64,000 nt of DNA from Cardiocondyla obscurior (lineage: Eukaryota > Arthropoda > Insecta > Hymenoptera > Formicidae). Each line of letters opens with the position of its first letter. Within the stretch, counting starts at the first letter, position 1. Shown here piece by piece: positions 1-13,257 of the stretch. The notes under the pieces are model-generated. The model made no database searches, was not told where the DNA came from, and saw nothing but the letters and a program-made list of their open reading frames with translations. The DNA lies in the NCBI RefSeq assembly GCF_019399895.1, contig NC_091882.1, positions 1,178,001 to 1,242,000 on the forward strand, written 5' to 3'. The position numbers and the translations under genes were made by a program.

Positions 1-707
1 GGCCGCAGACTCCGAGACGTCCCCGGGTTTCCGGCCCTTTCCTCTCGATTCCTCTCGCCGAGAGTGCGACGTCAGTTCGGCGATTTTGATTTTAATTGTG
101 CCCCGCGTCGACCTCGCTTGTTTTAACGAGATTTTGCACGCACCCGGGAGGCGTAATGGGATCTAAGAATTTTCGATTAACGTCAAGAGGCGGCGGGTGT
201 CGGAATTTTGGAGTAGAAGCGAAGCGAACGGGCTATCTTGTAGAGATCTTTTTAAAATTAAACGCTACTTACATTTAACGGTCATGCGACGTCCAAAGCA
301 TGTCGAATAATAAATACATATAAGATTTCTGCGAATAATTATGTTAAATTAACCTTTATTAGTTTTGAAGAATAATCTTTATCTTCGAATAGAGAGGTAC
401 TTTGATATTTTTTAGCTCAGCTTGAGCGACAGGCCGTACAAGTAGAACGCAACTCCAATAAGAAATTAATGACACTTTTATTTCGTAACGTTTGAAAAAC
501 AAAAGAGTTCAGCGTTTGCGTCCAGCGGGACGAGCTTCGCGATCGTGTTTGGAATCCGTAAAGACAATAAGAATCCGTCGTTGTAACATTGTGTGGCGGC
601 GTGTGTCAGGTAACGTAATGGACTCCCCGAAGAATACGTGCTCGCGAAACGAGCGCATTCGTCTCTCAAGGCGAGTGAGAGAGCGAGAAAGAAAGAGTAA
701 GTAAGAG

Positions 708-711
<4 letters not shown>

Positions 712-740
<29 letters not shown>
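712..740. repeat. (GA)n microsatellite
   Basis: An uninterrupted run of alternating G and A of about 29 bases, embedded in a wider purine-rich tract that starts near 680. It is a simple repeat with no coding role visible. Confidence 0.95.
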
Positions 741-741
<1 letters not shown>

Positions 742-3700
742 CTATCCCGAATTCCCCTGGCGCGAACGAGTCGCGGCGCGTCTCTTAATTAGTGGTCGGA
801 TTCGTTGCCTGTACATCTCGCCCTCGCGCGCCGTTGTTCGTGTAAACTAGACTTTACATCAGCGGCGAGCCGGTGGTCCCGCACCGGCACGGGAGAAATT
901 GAGTTAAGCCGGAAGGGCCAAAGGTAGCCGGCGCCCCGGGAAAGGGGACAGAGTGAGATTTATCTTAACAATAACGCCCTTCGGGCGTCTTCTAAAAATA
1001 AGCGCGGAAGGCGTGGTGAACGGTGCGCGCAAAACGGAGCTCCGTTATCTCGAGTATTTCTGAGAAGATACAAGACTGCTTTTTCTCCGGAGAGAAGAGC
1101 TCTGTTTCTCCAAGTTATCGATTATTAAGTGAGATATTTACGTCTGTACAAATATAATTTGACGTAAAAATAATAATTTGAGATATTTTATTGATTAAAG
1201 CGCATTAAGTATCTCGAAATAAAAGGAGAATCTAATACTGTTAAAATGTAAAGGAAAAAAAAACATTTGAGACCCATTGTGAACAATGAAAAATTAAAAA
1301 CTGCGCGGAGTAAATTTTAATAAATCGAAATCGTCATATACTAAAGTAACTTAGTACTCGTGTAAATATCATAGAAATGAAAATACGATATGCAGAATAT
1401 AGTTTAATGCCCAAAAAATGTAGTTAATAAAGGGAAATGCAATTTCTCGAAATATGACGCTTTTGACTCGTCTCGTGTAAAAAAATGACGAGCGAATGAA
1501 AAATGGAAGAAGAATATTAAAAGCAGGATGGAAATTTTTATAATTGAAATGAAAGAGATTAAAGTTTTATGTATTTGCGATTTACAATCTGTTCCTCATT
1601 TAGTTTTTCGGTACATATTCTTCCCTCGTTCTCGTATTACGTCTATAATTTGTATTACGGACCGAATCGAAGCTTGTTTCATATTTCTGCGGAATCCTTA
1701 CGTTTAAAACATTGGAATCGACGAGGCGGTGCGCGTTTCAGAATTAATTTTACCCGTCGCGCAAGAGGGCGAATCGAAATTCCGCGTTCTTGAGAAACTT
1801 GACGGAATTGATGACGCCCATTGTCTTGAGATAAGGACTCGAATTAACTTACAAGAAGGGTGGGCACACATCCGGAAAACGGAAACGAGGGTACGTTCAA
1901 GACCGACGGCGGAGAGTGCAAGAAGGGTTCGCGAATTTCGAGGATTCGCGCGCACGAGAGGTCGGATTATTAAATTTAATTAACACCCATGAAACGACGT
2001 CGACGTCGCATTCGTTGAAACAAAGCCGCGTTCGAAAATGCGATAAGAATGTCGCGGCGATAAGTACGTTGTTAGCAATTACTTTTTTTTTTTTTTTTAT
2101 CGTTCTTCGTTATAAATATCTATCTGCCGAATGGAAAAGGCGATCGATAGTCTCGAGGTAGAAATAAATTCGCGATTATTTTCGCGAGGACAAAGTCTTC
2201 GATGGACAAATGTGACGTATTTAACCGCTTATTGCACAATTTACGGACTCCTTCGTTCTTCGCAATTTCGATTTTATATACATTGTCATCCCAATTGATT
2301 TCTCCCTCGACGAATAAATCTTGTACGTCGCGATATCAAAGCTTATTAACGTCATTCTTTGACGTTATATCTTTCGTAGAATCTAAAAGTTCTTTTTTGT
2401 CCCGAAGCTTATATTTTATTTTAAAGGTTTATAAAACGACTTAATTTTTAAAGCACATCCAAATTTATTTATTTCTTTTTTAATGTACTTGGAGCTTTTT
2501 TGAAGTTTGAAATGCAACTTTAATACGTCGCGATAGATGTCGAGGATGAAATTTTCGATTGCACGTTCGGTTGTAGACGCGCTCGCGGTATCGCGTTTCT
2601 CACGAAGGCAAGCGGGTGTGCTCGTCCCTCGCACGGGGGAAATTTCAGAATTGTCTCGCAAACCAGCCCTCCAATTAGTGGCCACGTCCGGTGTCCCGGA
2701 TCGTCTCCCCCGTCCGCCCTCGTCCCCTCCCGGTGTCGCTGCATCGAGGTGCAACGCAGGTAGATGTAACCGGAGACCGGCCGTGAGCAACATTGCGACG
2801 TTTATGACAGCCGAATGGAGCGACACGCATATGCATGTTGCATGACCGCACCATATGGAGACAATGTAGCATGATTAAACAGTCACGCGATGCGAACTGC
2901 AAGCGTGTTCGACGGTGCGCAGTTAAGCTCGACCAGCCGTCTGTTTGCGAAACGCGGGCAAGTCGCGCGTCTTTAAGCGACGATGGTCCCGGCACACAAA
3001 TGGAGAGGAAATTAGCGTAAAATAAATGGCCGAGAGGTAAGCGGTCGGAAAATAATAGGAGAGGAACGTAAGAGGATATCGAGGAGCGAGACGGGAACAG
3101 TCTAACGAGGAACGGAGGGATTTTTTTAGTAATAATCGGATAAAAATAATCGGCAAACGCGAACGCGAGCGAGAATATTATTTGACTTTTCCCGTAAGAA
3201 GGATATTTAAAAATTAGTTTTATACGGCTGCTGAGATCGTGCTCACGGCTTGTCTTACGGGCTGTCGTCCTGCTTGTTCATCTCCTTCAATCGAAACAGA
3301 GGAAAATCCTCCCGGGAGCCAGGCTAATTGCTAATTTGTCCCCTGATTTAATCGCGCCGTCAGCTAGCGACGCGAGGAAGGCGAGTATTTACGTTTTCCT
3401 CCTGCGATTACGGCGGAGGTGACGTCGTCGCAGCGATCCGTGCGCGCAAAAAGGATTACTCGCGCGAAATAATGAATTGCAGCCCTTTCGCTGATGAAAT
3501 CGTTTCGCTATTAAAGCCTTCTCCCCACCCGATTCGCTGAATTAAAAACAGATCGAGACAGGAGGTCGATCGCCACGCAAAACGACGGATTTTTATGTCC
3601 TCGGTAATTTCTCAAATTAAATATTCACAAAGTGTGCTGTGTAGTTTTTTTTCTTTTTTTATTAAGTACGACGTAATTTTTTTTTAAAGATATATTATTT

Positions 3701-4867
3701 TACGTGCATTTTTATAATTTATATAATTCAATATAAAATCGAAAAACTAAAAATTTATAGATAATAAAAATTGCGGAAGCATCAAATAGTGAATATTTTA
3801 ACGTTTTAATGACTCGACCGAGTCTCATTATTTATTACCTCGGAAAAGAATAACATTCGGTGAAGATCGTGAATAAAAAATTTGACAATTTTTATATTTG
3901 AAGCCTATGAATAGTTAAAAATTGAAAAATTACAATACAGTACTCGATTACACATTGAATTATGAATCTTTAAAAGCCAAATGAAAAAAAGAGCTATCTA
4001 TTATCTGTTAAAAAGATTCCAATTTGGTTCGCGAATTGAGTTAGTTTTGGCGAACGCTCAAGAGAGCGTAAAAATTAAATTTAATAACGGGCGCTTAACG
4101 GACTGCAATATTTACTCGGCATAAATATCGAGCGATTGGAAAGTTTTCTTCGCGCGACCGACGCCGGGGACGAGGAATTTGACGAGCGGACGACGAGCGC
4201 GTGTTGAAAGGGGGTCCAGCTTCCTTCGAGCGACCATTCGAGGGCAATCGGGAGGAGCAGAAGACCGGGGTCCGAGTTGGCAAAAAAGGATAAAGGAAAG
4301 TAAATCGCCGAGTTCCCGTCGTTTCAATTGACATCCCGCCGGCCGGTCTGTTCCGCGAAAGCGTTTTCGCCCCGCCGACGACGGCTGGAGCCCCCTCGGC
4401 CGCACCACGCCTCCGGGCCCCGTCGATTAGCCTTTTTTTGCGGAGCCCCACCGCGCCGCGCATTATACACGTAATAACAGCGGGACAAACTCGCGACCAG
4501 GTGAAGTCTCGATTGAGAAAGAGCTGGGCGGCCGGGGTTGAGTGGAGTACGAACGGCGGGAAAGAGAAACGGATTATTTCGCGAGGGGGAGAGGGAGGGA
4601 CGGATACGAGCTCTCGCGATTCTTCAGCGGGGCGTCAGGCTCGGATCTCGCATGCATCGAGACTTGGTGTCTTCCCCGATTCTCAAATTTCCATCTAGGA
4701 CTCTCCCTTAAATTATCGTACTTTTAAATTTCTCGCCGATCCAAATTTCAGGGTTCCAAATTTCAAATTTTTAATTCGATTATTTATCGCCTCACCGATG
4801 GACTCTCACCTCTCGCAGGTCAGCTATTTCGCGAAAATCGAGTTAATCCCAGGTGGCGGTAATTAAA

Positions 4868-5056
4868 TTAAGGGCGTCGCTTCGGGCCTGATAGCGCCAC
4901 GTTTCCCGTTGACACACGCACGATAACGTCGACAAAGTGTCGCGAGAGTTCCCGCGAGCCGTTTCTGCATTCCCCCGAGCAATCCAGGCCTGCGGCGACA
5001 ATGACGGTGACGACTAGGGCGACGAAGGGAATGGAGCGCGAGGCAAGAAACTCCAT
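4868..5056 (-). CDS. Candidate small ORF with signal-peptide-like N-terminus
   Basis: A 62-codon ATG-initiated ORF. It begins MEFLASRSIPFVALVVTVIV, that is, a short polar start followed by a strongly hydrophobic stretch ending in small residues (AAG), then two cysteines (DCSGEC) and a polar tail. This is the layout of a secretory signal peptide. I do not recognise the product, and no clear splice donor lies inside the ORF. It could be a free-standing small secreted peptide, the first exon of an unseen minus-strand gene, or a chance ORF in GC-rich DNA. The neighbours give no support. Confidence 0.2.
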   Translation of the reverse strand: MEFLASRSIPFVALVVTVIVAAGLDCSGECRNGSRELSRHFVDVIVRVSTGNVALSGPKRRP

Positions 5057-5605
5057 GGGTATCTTCTCTCGTCCGTTTCTGCGGTCTCTCCTCCGAAGTC
5101 CGTCATTACTCTAATGATACCCTCGTGTCTCTTCCCTCACGCTCCCTCCCGCCTTTCCCTTTGATCGCTCCTTTTTCGTGGGCCGCGCCGGATAGCGCGC
5201 TGCCATTTTTAAGTGGTTGGTTGAGTAGCCTTACCATCGCGCAGAGGTTACCAGGTAATGGCGATCGGCATGTTTGCGGCCGATTGCGATTTTGCGAGGG
5301 AACGAGAGGGGGCGAAAGGGGGAAGGGGCAACTCCCCGGGACGCGACGCGACAGAGGGTGCCGAAGGGATAATGCAGTCGGCTCATTAAACGACAAATGA
5401 ATCCGTCAAGATGATGCTGCCGCGATTCTTTCGGCAATCAGCGATCCTTCCCCGAGATCAAAGAAGATTTCACATGCACGTAAGTCGTGACGGCGTCCAA
5501 TTACCCGTTTATATGTATGTAGAAAATGGACGAGAAAGAGGCATTCGAGACTCGCGCGCGTCATTAGCGAATTAAATTGAATTTAAATTGAATTCAGCGA
5601 GGTAA

Positions 5606-5638
<33 letters not shown>

Positions 5639-8600
5639 CTCGGACATAAGTAGATTTTTGCGGGTAACGTGTAAAAATAATGAGGAGTAAGTAAAAATTA
5701 TTTTTTCGAAAATTATTATACTCTCGGGTCTTAAAACAACTGGTTTAATTAATTTATTAGATAAACGCTTCAACGTTTTACGGAATAAAAATTGGATGTA
5801 TGTTATATTTTCAAGTGCGTAAAATAGTTTGGGAAATGAATTAGAGAAATGGAATATTTGAAAGCGTCGCTTCTTATGCTCTTTCCCGAAAAAGATCTTT
5901 TCCGACCTCTTAAAATAGACATGTGCTACATCGCGGGGCAGTTCTTTCGCGACTTCTTGCAATTTTTTCGCAAAATCACAGGAAACGAATCCGAATCGTT
6001 TTCCAACTCACTTCGCCTCGATTACGCAATTCTTCAATAGTGGGAAGAAAACTGCTGACGCTCTATTCCTCGCGGTTGCAAAGCGAACGGGGAGAGACAA
6101 AAAGGCGTAAAGACGCGGTGAAAAGTCCGAGAAATGTCGTCTAGCGCGACATCGATCTCCAGAAAAGTCCGCAAGGCAGCCGTATGTGTTCGCGTCGGCG
6201 AAAACGCCACATAATGAAACCTTATGGGCGTAAGCATGGGCGCCGGCCTGCATTCGCGAGATGTGACGTCTGAGAAATTTGCCGAATCGTCGCGAAGGAA
6301 CGTCGGACTGTCGTATTATACGAGTGGGACATTCACGACGGGCCGCAGATTGAGTTTAGACCCGAATTCCGAGACGAAAATCTCACCCCTGAATCATCAT
6401 CTTCATAACATTTAACGTCCAACGCGCAATTTGTTAAGCTAAAGCTTCGATCAAGATGATAAAATAATTCCGCGAGAACAAATTTGATGTAATTATTATT
6501 TTTTATCGTTAATTTAAATTAATATAACCAACGTTTTCGGAAAAGCTCTTCTACGTATTTTCTAGTCGGTATGTGCAATAGACTTCATTAATATTTAATC
6601 GTATTTCGGAAAATTGTGAATTACTAATACCACCGCGCGCGAATAGCATTTCAATAGATGATATTTTCGAATGAGCGCTGCTCCCAATTGCATGTTTTCA
6701 AGTAAATCGGGGCAGTCGTTGGAAAATGTTCCCTCTTGCGTCGCGAATCGACAAATACGATAAACCCAATCCGTACAAATTGATATTAATCGCATCACGG
6801 ACTATTGGCCAATGAGCCGCCGCTGGATTATTGATGGCATTTCGATAACAAGATGTGGCACTTACGCGGTGCAATCGATGATTAAATTTGTTGTTGATCT
6901 CACCGTTGATTGATTTATTGAATTAATCGCCGCCACGACAAAAACTGATGCATCCTTCCCGTGGAAAACTTTTAAGTAACTTTATCAATGCCGCGGAATT
7001 ATCTCGACGCTTAAGAAATATGCAAGGAGAAGAAAATCGATCATCTAAATACTTTATTTGTTAAAATATGTATTGAAAGTTCAACGGTATAGATTTACGG
7101 TAACAGCTTAAACGAGAAGTCTATTTATACCTGTACTTTTATTTTTCATTTCAACTTCTGTACTCTATTAATAGTATTTTATAGATTTATAATTACTATT
7201 AGAAATTTAGAAATCTATAATCGCAAGATCGCTGCAAAGATTTATGAGCTTTTTGACTTTTCCTTTGCGCTTGAAATTCGGATTTCTATATTTAGGAAAC
7301 TGCATGGATATATTCGTCAAGTTTGTTTCTATCACGTCTCTCTTAGGGAAACATAATGCGGACAGGAACTCGATAGGAAACCGATAAGTATTTTTTGTCA
7401 GAATTTCGTCGAGGGGAGATGCACTGTGCGTCGGAGCGACGAAATCGCGTTTCACGGCTGGACGGTCGGCCTTTTCGCGGCTCGGCAGGCAACAGGCCCA
7501 CAGTGCTGTTCTCTCGATAACGATAAACCTCTCCTGAAAACGGCTCCCCAAAGAAATTGCAAAATCTAACTCCCGCGTTATTCCTGAGGGATAAATCGAA
7601 AAGGGAACGACAGGTCGAGTCGATCGTTTTGAGGTTTTCTTTTTTTGACAGAAGGATATGAAATTATCTTATAGCCGCTTGCAATTAATGCGCGTGGAGG
7701 TTTAAAGATTCGTCTCCGGGCACGATTTTCGCGCAACTCGGAGGAAGAGATTAATTTCATTTAATTAATGTGATTTACAGTCCTTATATTTTCTAAGTAA
7801 ATAGATAACGCGTTGCTGAATCGGGAAAATTCACGAGAGAAAGATACGAAAACGTAGAGAGAGAGGTGACTGCGAAATATTCCGACAGCGAATTAGAAAT
7901 AAATAAAATTTAATTTAATTATAACTAATTTATTTAACTTGAATAATAAAAGAGTCAAAAACAATTTAGGTTGTCTAGTTTAAATTTATAGCCCATCTAT
8001 TTAATTACGTAGCATACGTTTGACTTTAAATAGATTTCACGGTACAAAATTAATACAAAGTTTGGAGCAGAGTGATTGAACAACTCGGAGCGTTTTGCGC
8101 TTATTTGCGTATTCAAGAAACGTTTGCGGAAGTAACGATTTCGGCGTGTCTACCTCTATATTTTTTCTTCAAGCAGCCCCGTCTCCCTTACGTCTGCCGT
8201 TATACGTGGCACGATCTTATACGGGAGAAAGTAATTATTTGGTTTTCATCTCGCGCTCGTGGCAGCGTCAACATCGTGCATCCTCGCGCACAGTTACTCT
8301 CGTCAAAGTAACTCACGCGAGACCTCCCTTTCCGGGGACGATGGGGCGCCGTACGTCTTCCTAGGACAACCCCGTTACAAATTTCGGTCATAAAGCCCCG
8401 CTCGTCTACTAACCCGATGCCGGTTGTTGGTAGGAGTCGCACGTAATATCGATAACTCATCACCGGCCGATCGGTTAAGAACCCCTTCGGTAGTAATATG
8501 CACTCCACCCCGGGGAAATGATTAATGGCGCGAGTTTATGGGCCTCGCGCCCGAGATACCGCGCTACGGGCTTGCGCCTGCAGCCCCAGAAATTTGTAGC

Positions 8601-10317
8601 TGCTGCCAAACTTGTCCTGTCTACTTCATCACGCGAACCGCCGGGATGATCCTTATTTATCAAGGAGGAAGTCTCGATCGGGTTGCGACCGATGAAGAGG
8701 GAGATTCGATCGGCGGGCGATCGTAAATCGCGAAATCCTCATTGAATTCTGACGAGAAGACGGAGGAATTTGCGAGGGTAATTTAATAACGCACGGAACG
8801 ACGACGATGAAAAATAATAAACGGCGCGTCTACGCGTCAGCGTATTAAAATTTACTTTATTATCGTAGAAATGTAATTATGTAATTATTATTAAAAATAG
8901 AGGATAATTTAAATTCAAATGTAATCGAATACGATTGGAATAATTGGAGCAAACTAAATGGGGCGTGTGTGTTAGCTAGTGGTTTCAGATAAATTAATGA
9001 TTGAGTTTGAAAATGAAAATAATTCCATTTTAAAATACGCTGTAATATTGCGTAATAATTCTCGCGTGCTGCTGACGGTTTATTATTATCTGCTTTCATC
9101 ACATTTCTGTCAACATCTATCTTACAATTAGAACTAGATTCCAAGATCCATTATACTATCTTGATGTAGGTACATAAACTAGAAGCTGAGCCAATTTTCG
9201 AATTATTACGCATGTTTTGACAGCACAAAGAACGCTCGGGAGATTCGTCCCCATTATTGATAATCACATATATTTTCCACATCCCCAGCAGCATGAAAAG
9301 CGTGAGACTGATACGTTTAATGGACCGTGATCCTACAGGAAAGACATGAATAGTAATGCGACAGCGAATTATTACCAGCGAACGTGACACGCGATGACGT
9401 CCGTAATCATCGGTCGATTGGTCGCCGGCGTTTGATAACGGAAGCGGAATAATCGTCGGGAATAATTATCAGCGCGTACGCGAGGTTCAGCTCTTCAAGA
9501 TTGCTCCGAGAGGACTAATTTCATTTCTAACGAAATTACCGAATTAATACCGAAACTTTGAGTGATAGATCGCATCTATAGGCGTCACAATTCACACAGG
9601 AAACGATAGGGATTTATGGAAAATTTAAAACGTCAATCTCGTTTACTATCGATAACTAGATATGCTTGGACGTGTCTAATTATTGCGCCATATAATTTCA
9701 AAGTAGAAAATATCTTATTACCGTGGAATGCATTTTTTTGCTTTATATCTTAATACCGCAGCGTGAGATTTCGTCAGGTATTGCATTTACGGGACTCGAA
9801 AGAGAAGGAGAAGAGATTTTACAGAATATTGTGGCAAGAATGCGATTCGCGCAATGTAATCGCAAACAATTCGTCCGGTCCGCGTCGCGTCGCGGTGCGT
9901 CAGCGAGGAAGTAATCCGCATTGCATTCCGATTTGCATTCGAATGCAATCTGTGTTAATAGAGCCGAGTCGCGCGTCGCGCCACTGGGGCCGAGTAATTC
10001 ATCTCTATCTGCGGCCCGGGATAAGACAAGATTTATGGGAGCGAGTGGCCGTCGATTTGGCCGTATCTACTCGCAGCAGCCGGTAATTTGGTCTATCGCC
10101 GGACCCGCCGTCGTCTCTTGAGCTTTGCGAAAGGCGACGCGGACGCCGCGACGAAGGGGAGGGGGGGGAGAAGAGAACAGAGACCCCTTTTTAGGATAGA
10201 TTGATGGAATAAGTTTATTTATTCCAGAATCGATAGCTTGGGCCAGAATCGCGTGGGGCGCGATATAAGAGGAGCGAAACGCGGTACAAACGGGCGGAGA
10301 TTATTGCGAAAAATGGA

Positions 10318-10350
10318 GAGCTTATTTTTCCGAGCGAGCTTATTTTTCCA
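10318..10350. repeat. Short tandem direct repeat next to a hairpin
   Basis: The 14-mer GAGCTTATTTTTCC occurs at 10318-10331 and again at 10337-10350, separated by five bases. It lies immediately beside the inverted repeat at 10359-10416. Confidence 0.85.
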
Positions 10351-10358
10351 CCATGAAA

Positions 10359-10416
10359 ATGGAGATTACGCGTTATAAAGCGCTGCGGGAGGGCTTTATG
10401 TAACACGTAATCTCCA
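10359..10416. repeat. Near-perfect short inverted repeat (pre-miRNA-sized hairpin)
   Basis: The arm starting ATGGAGATTACG (10359-10381) is matched by the reverse complement of 10393-10416, which ends CGTAATCTCCAT. Only one substitution and a two-base bulge interrupt about 23 paired positions. The loop is about 11 bases. The predicted fold is a single stem-loop of about 58 nt, in the size range of a small hairpin RNA precursor or a very short MITE. I recognise no known miRNA seed. Confidence 0.7.
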
Positions 10417-11567
10417 TCTTTTTTATTAAATACGGTTATAAGACGACTTATTTGCGGGGATAGGTTCTTTGAATCACGGAACTTGATAAAACGGGGGGAT
10501 TAATAAATACAGCAAGAACAATGCGCGTCGTAATAATCATAATTTTATATGACGTTTGATAGAATTAATGGCAAGAAGTTTGGAAATATGGTAAATAGAA
10601 AAATTTGCAAATTGCAGAGAGACGAACGCGTACTCTCGTTCGATAACAATACTCGATACAGAGCTATTTCTGTGCTTTCGTATTTTTTAACCGTGCTTGC
10701 GCTCCGAACAATTTTCGCTCAGCTCTGCTTTATATTGACATTTGCACCACTGATATATCTCCCAATGATAAGGCCTTCGACGACGCGTGTAATCTCTGAG
10801 GTACTTAATTAATGACATCGTACAGCAGTCTCGCGGGAAAACGAGGAACGCGCACGCCGGTCGGTCGGGAGTTTAATTAAAACTGCCAACGTACATCGAA
10901 CTCGACAATGAGCTTAATGCCGAGCCCTCGTAAAATAATAAAAAAAAATGAAAAAAAAAACGAGGCGAAATAAAGCATGTCCGAGACGCCAAGTGGAGTA
11001 ACGACAGAATAGAGATTCAAGCTGGTGAAGAGTTATCAATGAGCAAGTGTTCAGAACATATGTACTCGCATATTTATAAAGAATATATATGTAATCCTAT
11101 TTTAATAAGAAGATGCGGAAATTTAATTGTTGTCGTCGCTGTTCCGCGACGCCAATCGATTATGCGTATTTCTTTAATACGTACGGAGCACGTGTTGCGT
11201 ACGTACATTTCGTTCGACCGCTGGAGAAAGACAGCGAGAGTAGGAGTAGTGGAGGAACGTAGCTCGCGCACGGCACGTACGCCGCTCACCCTTATCTTTT
11301 TTTTTTTTATTACTAGTAAAATAGGATTAATTTCTATTACATTATTATCATTATCATTTTTTACGTGCATATAATTATTTAAATCGGAATTTAAATAAAA
11401 AAAATTCTTGAAGTTTGGCTTTAGATTCTTTCATACAGATCTTGATTTTATCTTTTTACGAATACAATCCGGATACAAATTATTTGATATCTCCTATGCT
11501 CGCGCGATTTCGCGGTTGGAATTTGTTATTCATTTTACATTGTCGCTCTTTCTATCTTTTCCCTTTT

Positions 11568-11576
11568 CTCTCTCTT

Positions 11577-11600
<24 letters not shown>
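11568..11600. repeat. Pyrimidine (TC)n/(TTTC)n microsatellite
   Basis: Low-complexity CT-rich tract of alternating TC and TTTC units, followed directly by poly-T. It is a simple repeat. Confidence 0.85.
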
Positions 11601-11608
<8 letters not shown>

Positions 11609-13234
11609 TTGCTAATTTTTTTTTCTGCCGTGGCTCGTAGATTACGCTCGTCGAACGAAACTATTTTTCTCCTCAATAGGACGAGATTATCGATTGCTCG
11701 TACAGAAAGCGCTGCGTAATCCGGCCCAAGGGGGAGGAAAAAAGCTCGCAAGCAGCGTGAGATTCGACGCGTTAATGGCTGGAATAGGGTCGGAAAAGGG
11801 CCACTGGCGGAAAAGGCAAAACGCGAAAGCGACGAAAAACGAGAGAGGTATTAACCTGCGATTCGTTATTTCGGGAAAGAACAGCACAATCGCAACAGCG
11901 ATTGCCGGCCACGTGATGGGAGAGAAAAATCGACAGATCGAAAACGAAAGGAACGGCTTTAGTGATTTAATTTCAAAAGAGAAGAAGGACTTAATTTAGT
12001 TTTGTAAATTCGCGTATTGACTTTCTCGACTTGATTAAATGATCTCAAACGAGAATTAAGAACAACGTTACGTTAAAAGATCGGTGGAAATTGGAGATGA
12101 GCGAGATAAATTTACGAGGAGAGTTATAAGTGGTAAAACAAACGGGTTAACTGAATTGAATATTTCGTCGATTCGGTCACCTTTTCAGCACTGCGCCAAT
12201 ATTTCATCAACGTTCATTAAACCCCAGTGAATAATTTCACAATTGGATAATGTCATTTTAACTTCTCACTCGACCGCAATCGATTCTTTCAATCCTTTGT
12301 GATCAAACCTATTTTTTCACAAATGTATATGAAAATCAAGTGTTTTGTTGTCTGATTAAAGAAAAAAAAATACTTATAAATTATTGCAATATTGATTATT
12401 GCAATCTTTTTCTCTCTCTCTATAAAATCACAAAGGGCTGGAAAAACGATTTTTCATCGCTAATGTACCTCGAGACCCGGATTCTCGTGCGGACAGGATC
12501 GCAGATTAACGTGGCCGTTTTATTAGGCACGCAAATCTCCTGATAGAACGATCGCGCTAATCCGCCGGACGTTTTGCCAATTTCCGCGAACGGCGATCCG
12601 GTTTGCGCGATTCGCACAAATTGAATTAGCGGCGACGTTTATCGGCGCGTAACCCTCCTCGGCGTATACGGCATTCGGTTCGTGGAGCTTACGGGTGGAG
12701 GATTCGAGCGCGCAGGCCGTCGTTAATCGCGGAAATATCGTCGCGTGCCGCGTGCCCGCGCTCTCGTGAACAATCGCCCCCGCGGTCGCGCTAATTCGTC
12801 ACGCGACGCGTGCCTCGTCCTGACGCGGCCAATTTACCTTCGCACCTACCCGCGGCCGCAAATCGCCACGTGCTTTCCACGCGACAAGTCCCCTCATCGC
12901 CGCGCAACTCATTTTTTATTAACATCCCTTAAAGTAGGGCGGCGCGCCGAGCGACGATATACCGTATTCTGGGAAGTCGCACCGTTTAATTTGATCGGCT
13001 ATCGCGGTTGTATCCGATTATTACATTTACGCATGGCGAGACGTCGGGCGAGAGATATACATACACGTGTGTCTCCAAACGCATCCGATTTTCGACGAAT
13101 CGAGCGAGTTCGAAGGGTGGAGAAAAAAAAAAACAAAGTGAACCGGCTGCAAATGCGACTCGATGGAAATATTACATCGGGGTGCCGAGAACGCGGTGAA
13201 ATTGAATGCAAGAATCGAGAGCGTGGCGCGACGC

Positions 13235-13257
13235 GACGTGACGTCACGTCACGTCAC
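13235..13257. promoter_or_regulatory. Tandem CRE-like TGACGTCA/CGTCA cluster
   Basis: The full palindromic cAMP-response element TGACGTCA is at 13239-13246. It is followed in 5-base steps by further ACGTC/CGTCA half-sites, giving three or four overlapping CREB/ATF half-sites in about 22 bases. It sits in a CpG-rich stretch about 5 kb upstream of the first visible receptor exon. The sequence match is clear; function is inference, and a simple (ACGTC)n slippage repeat would look the same. Confidence 0.4.

Noticed and set aside
2416..2826. 136-codon minus-strand ORF with a hydrophobic start
   Set aside because: Several overlapping frames are open in the same GC-rich block, the composition is low-information, and there is no domain, splice context or poly(A) signal.
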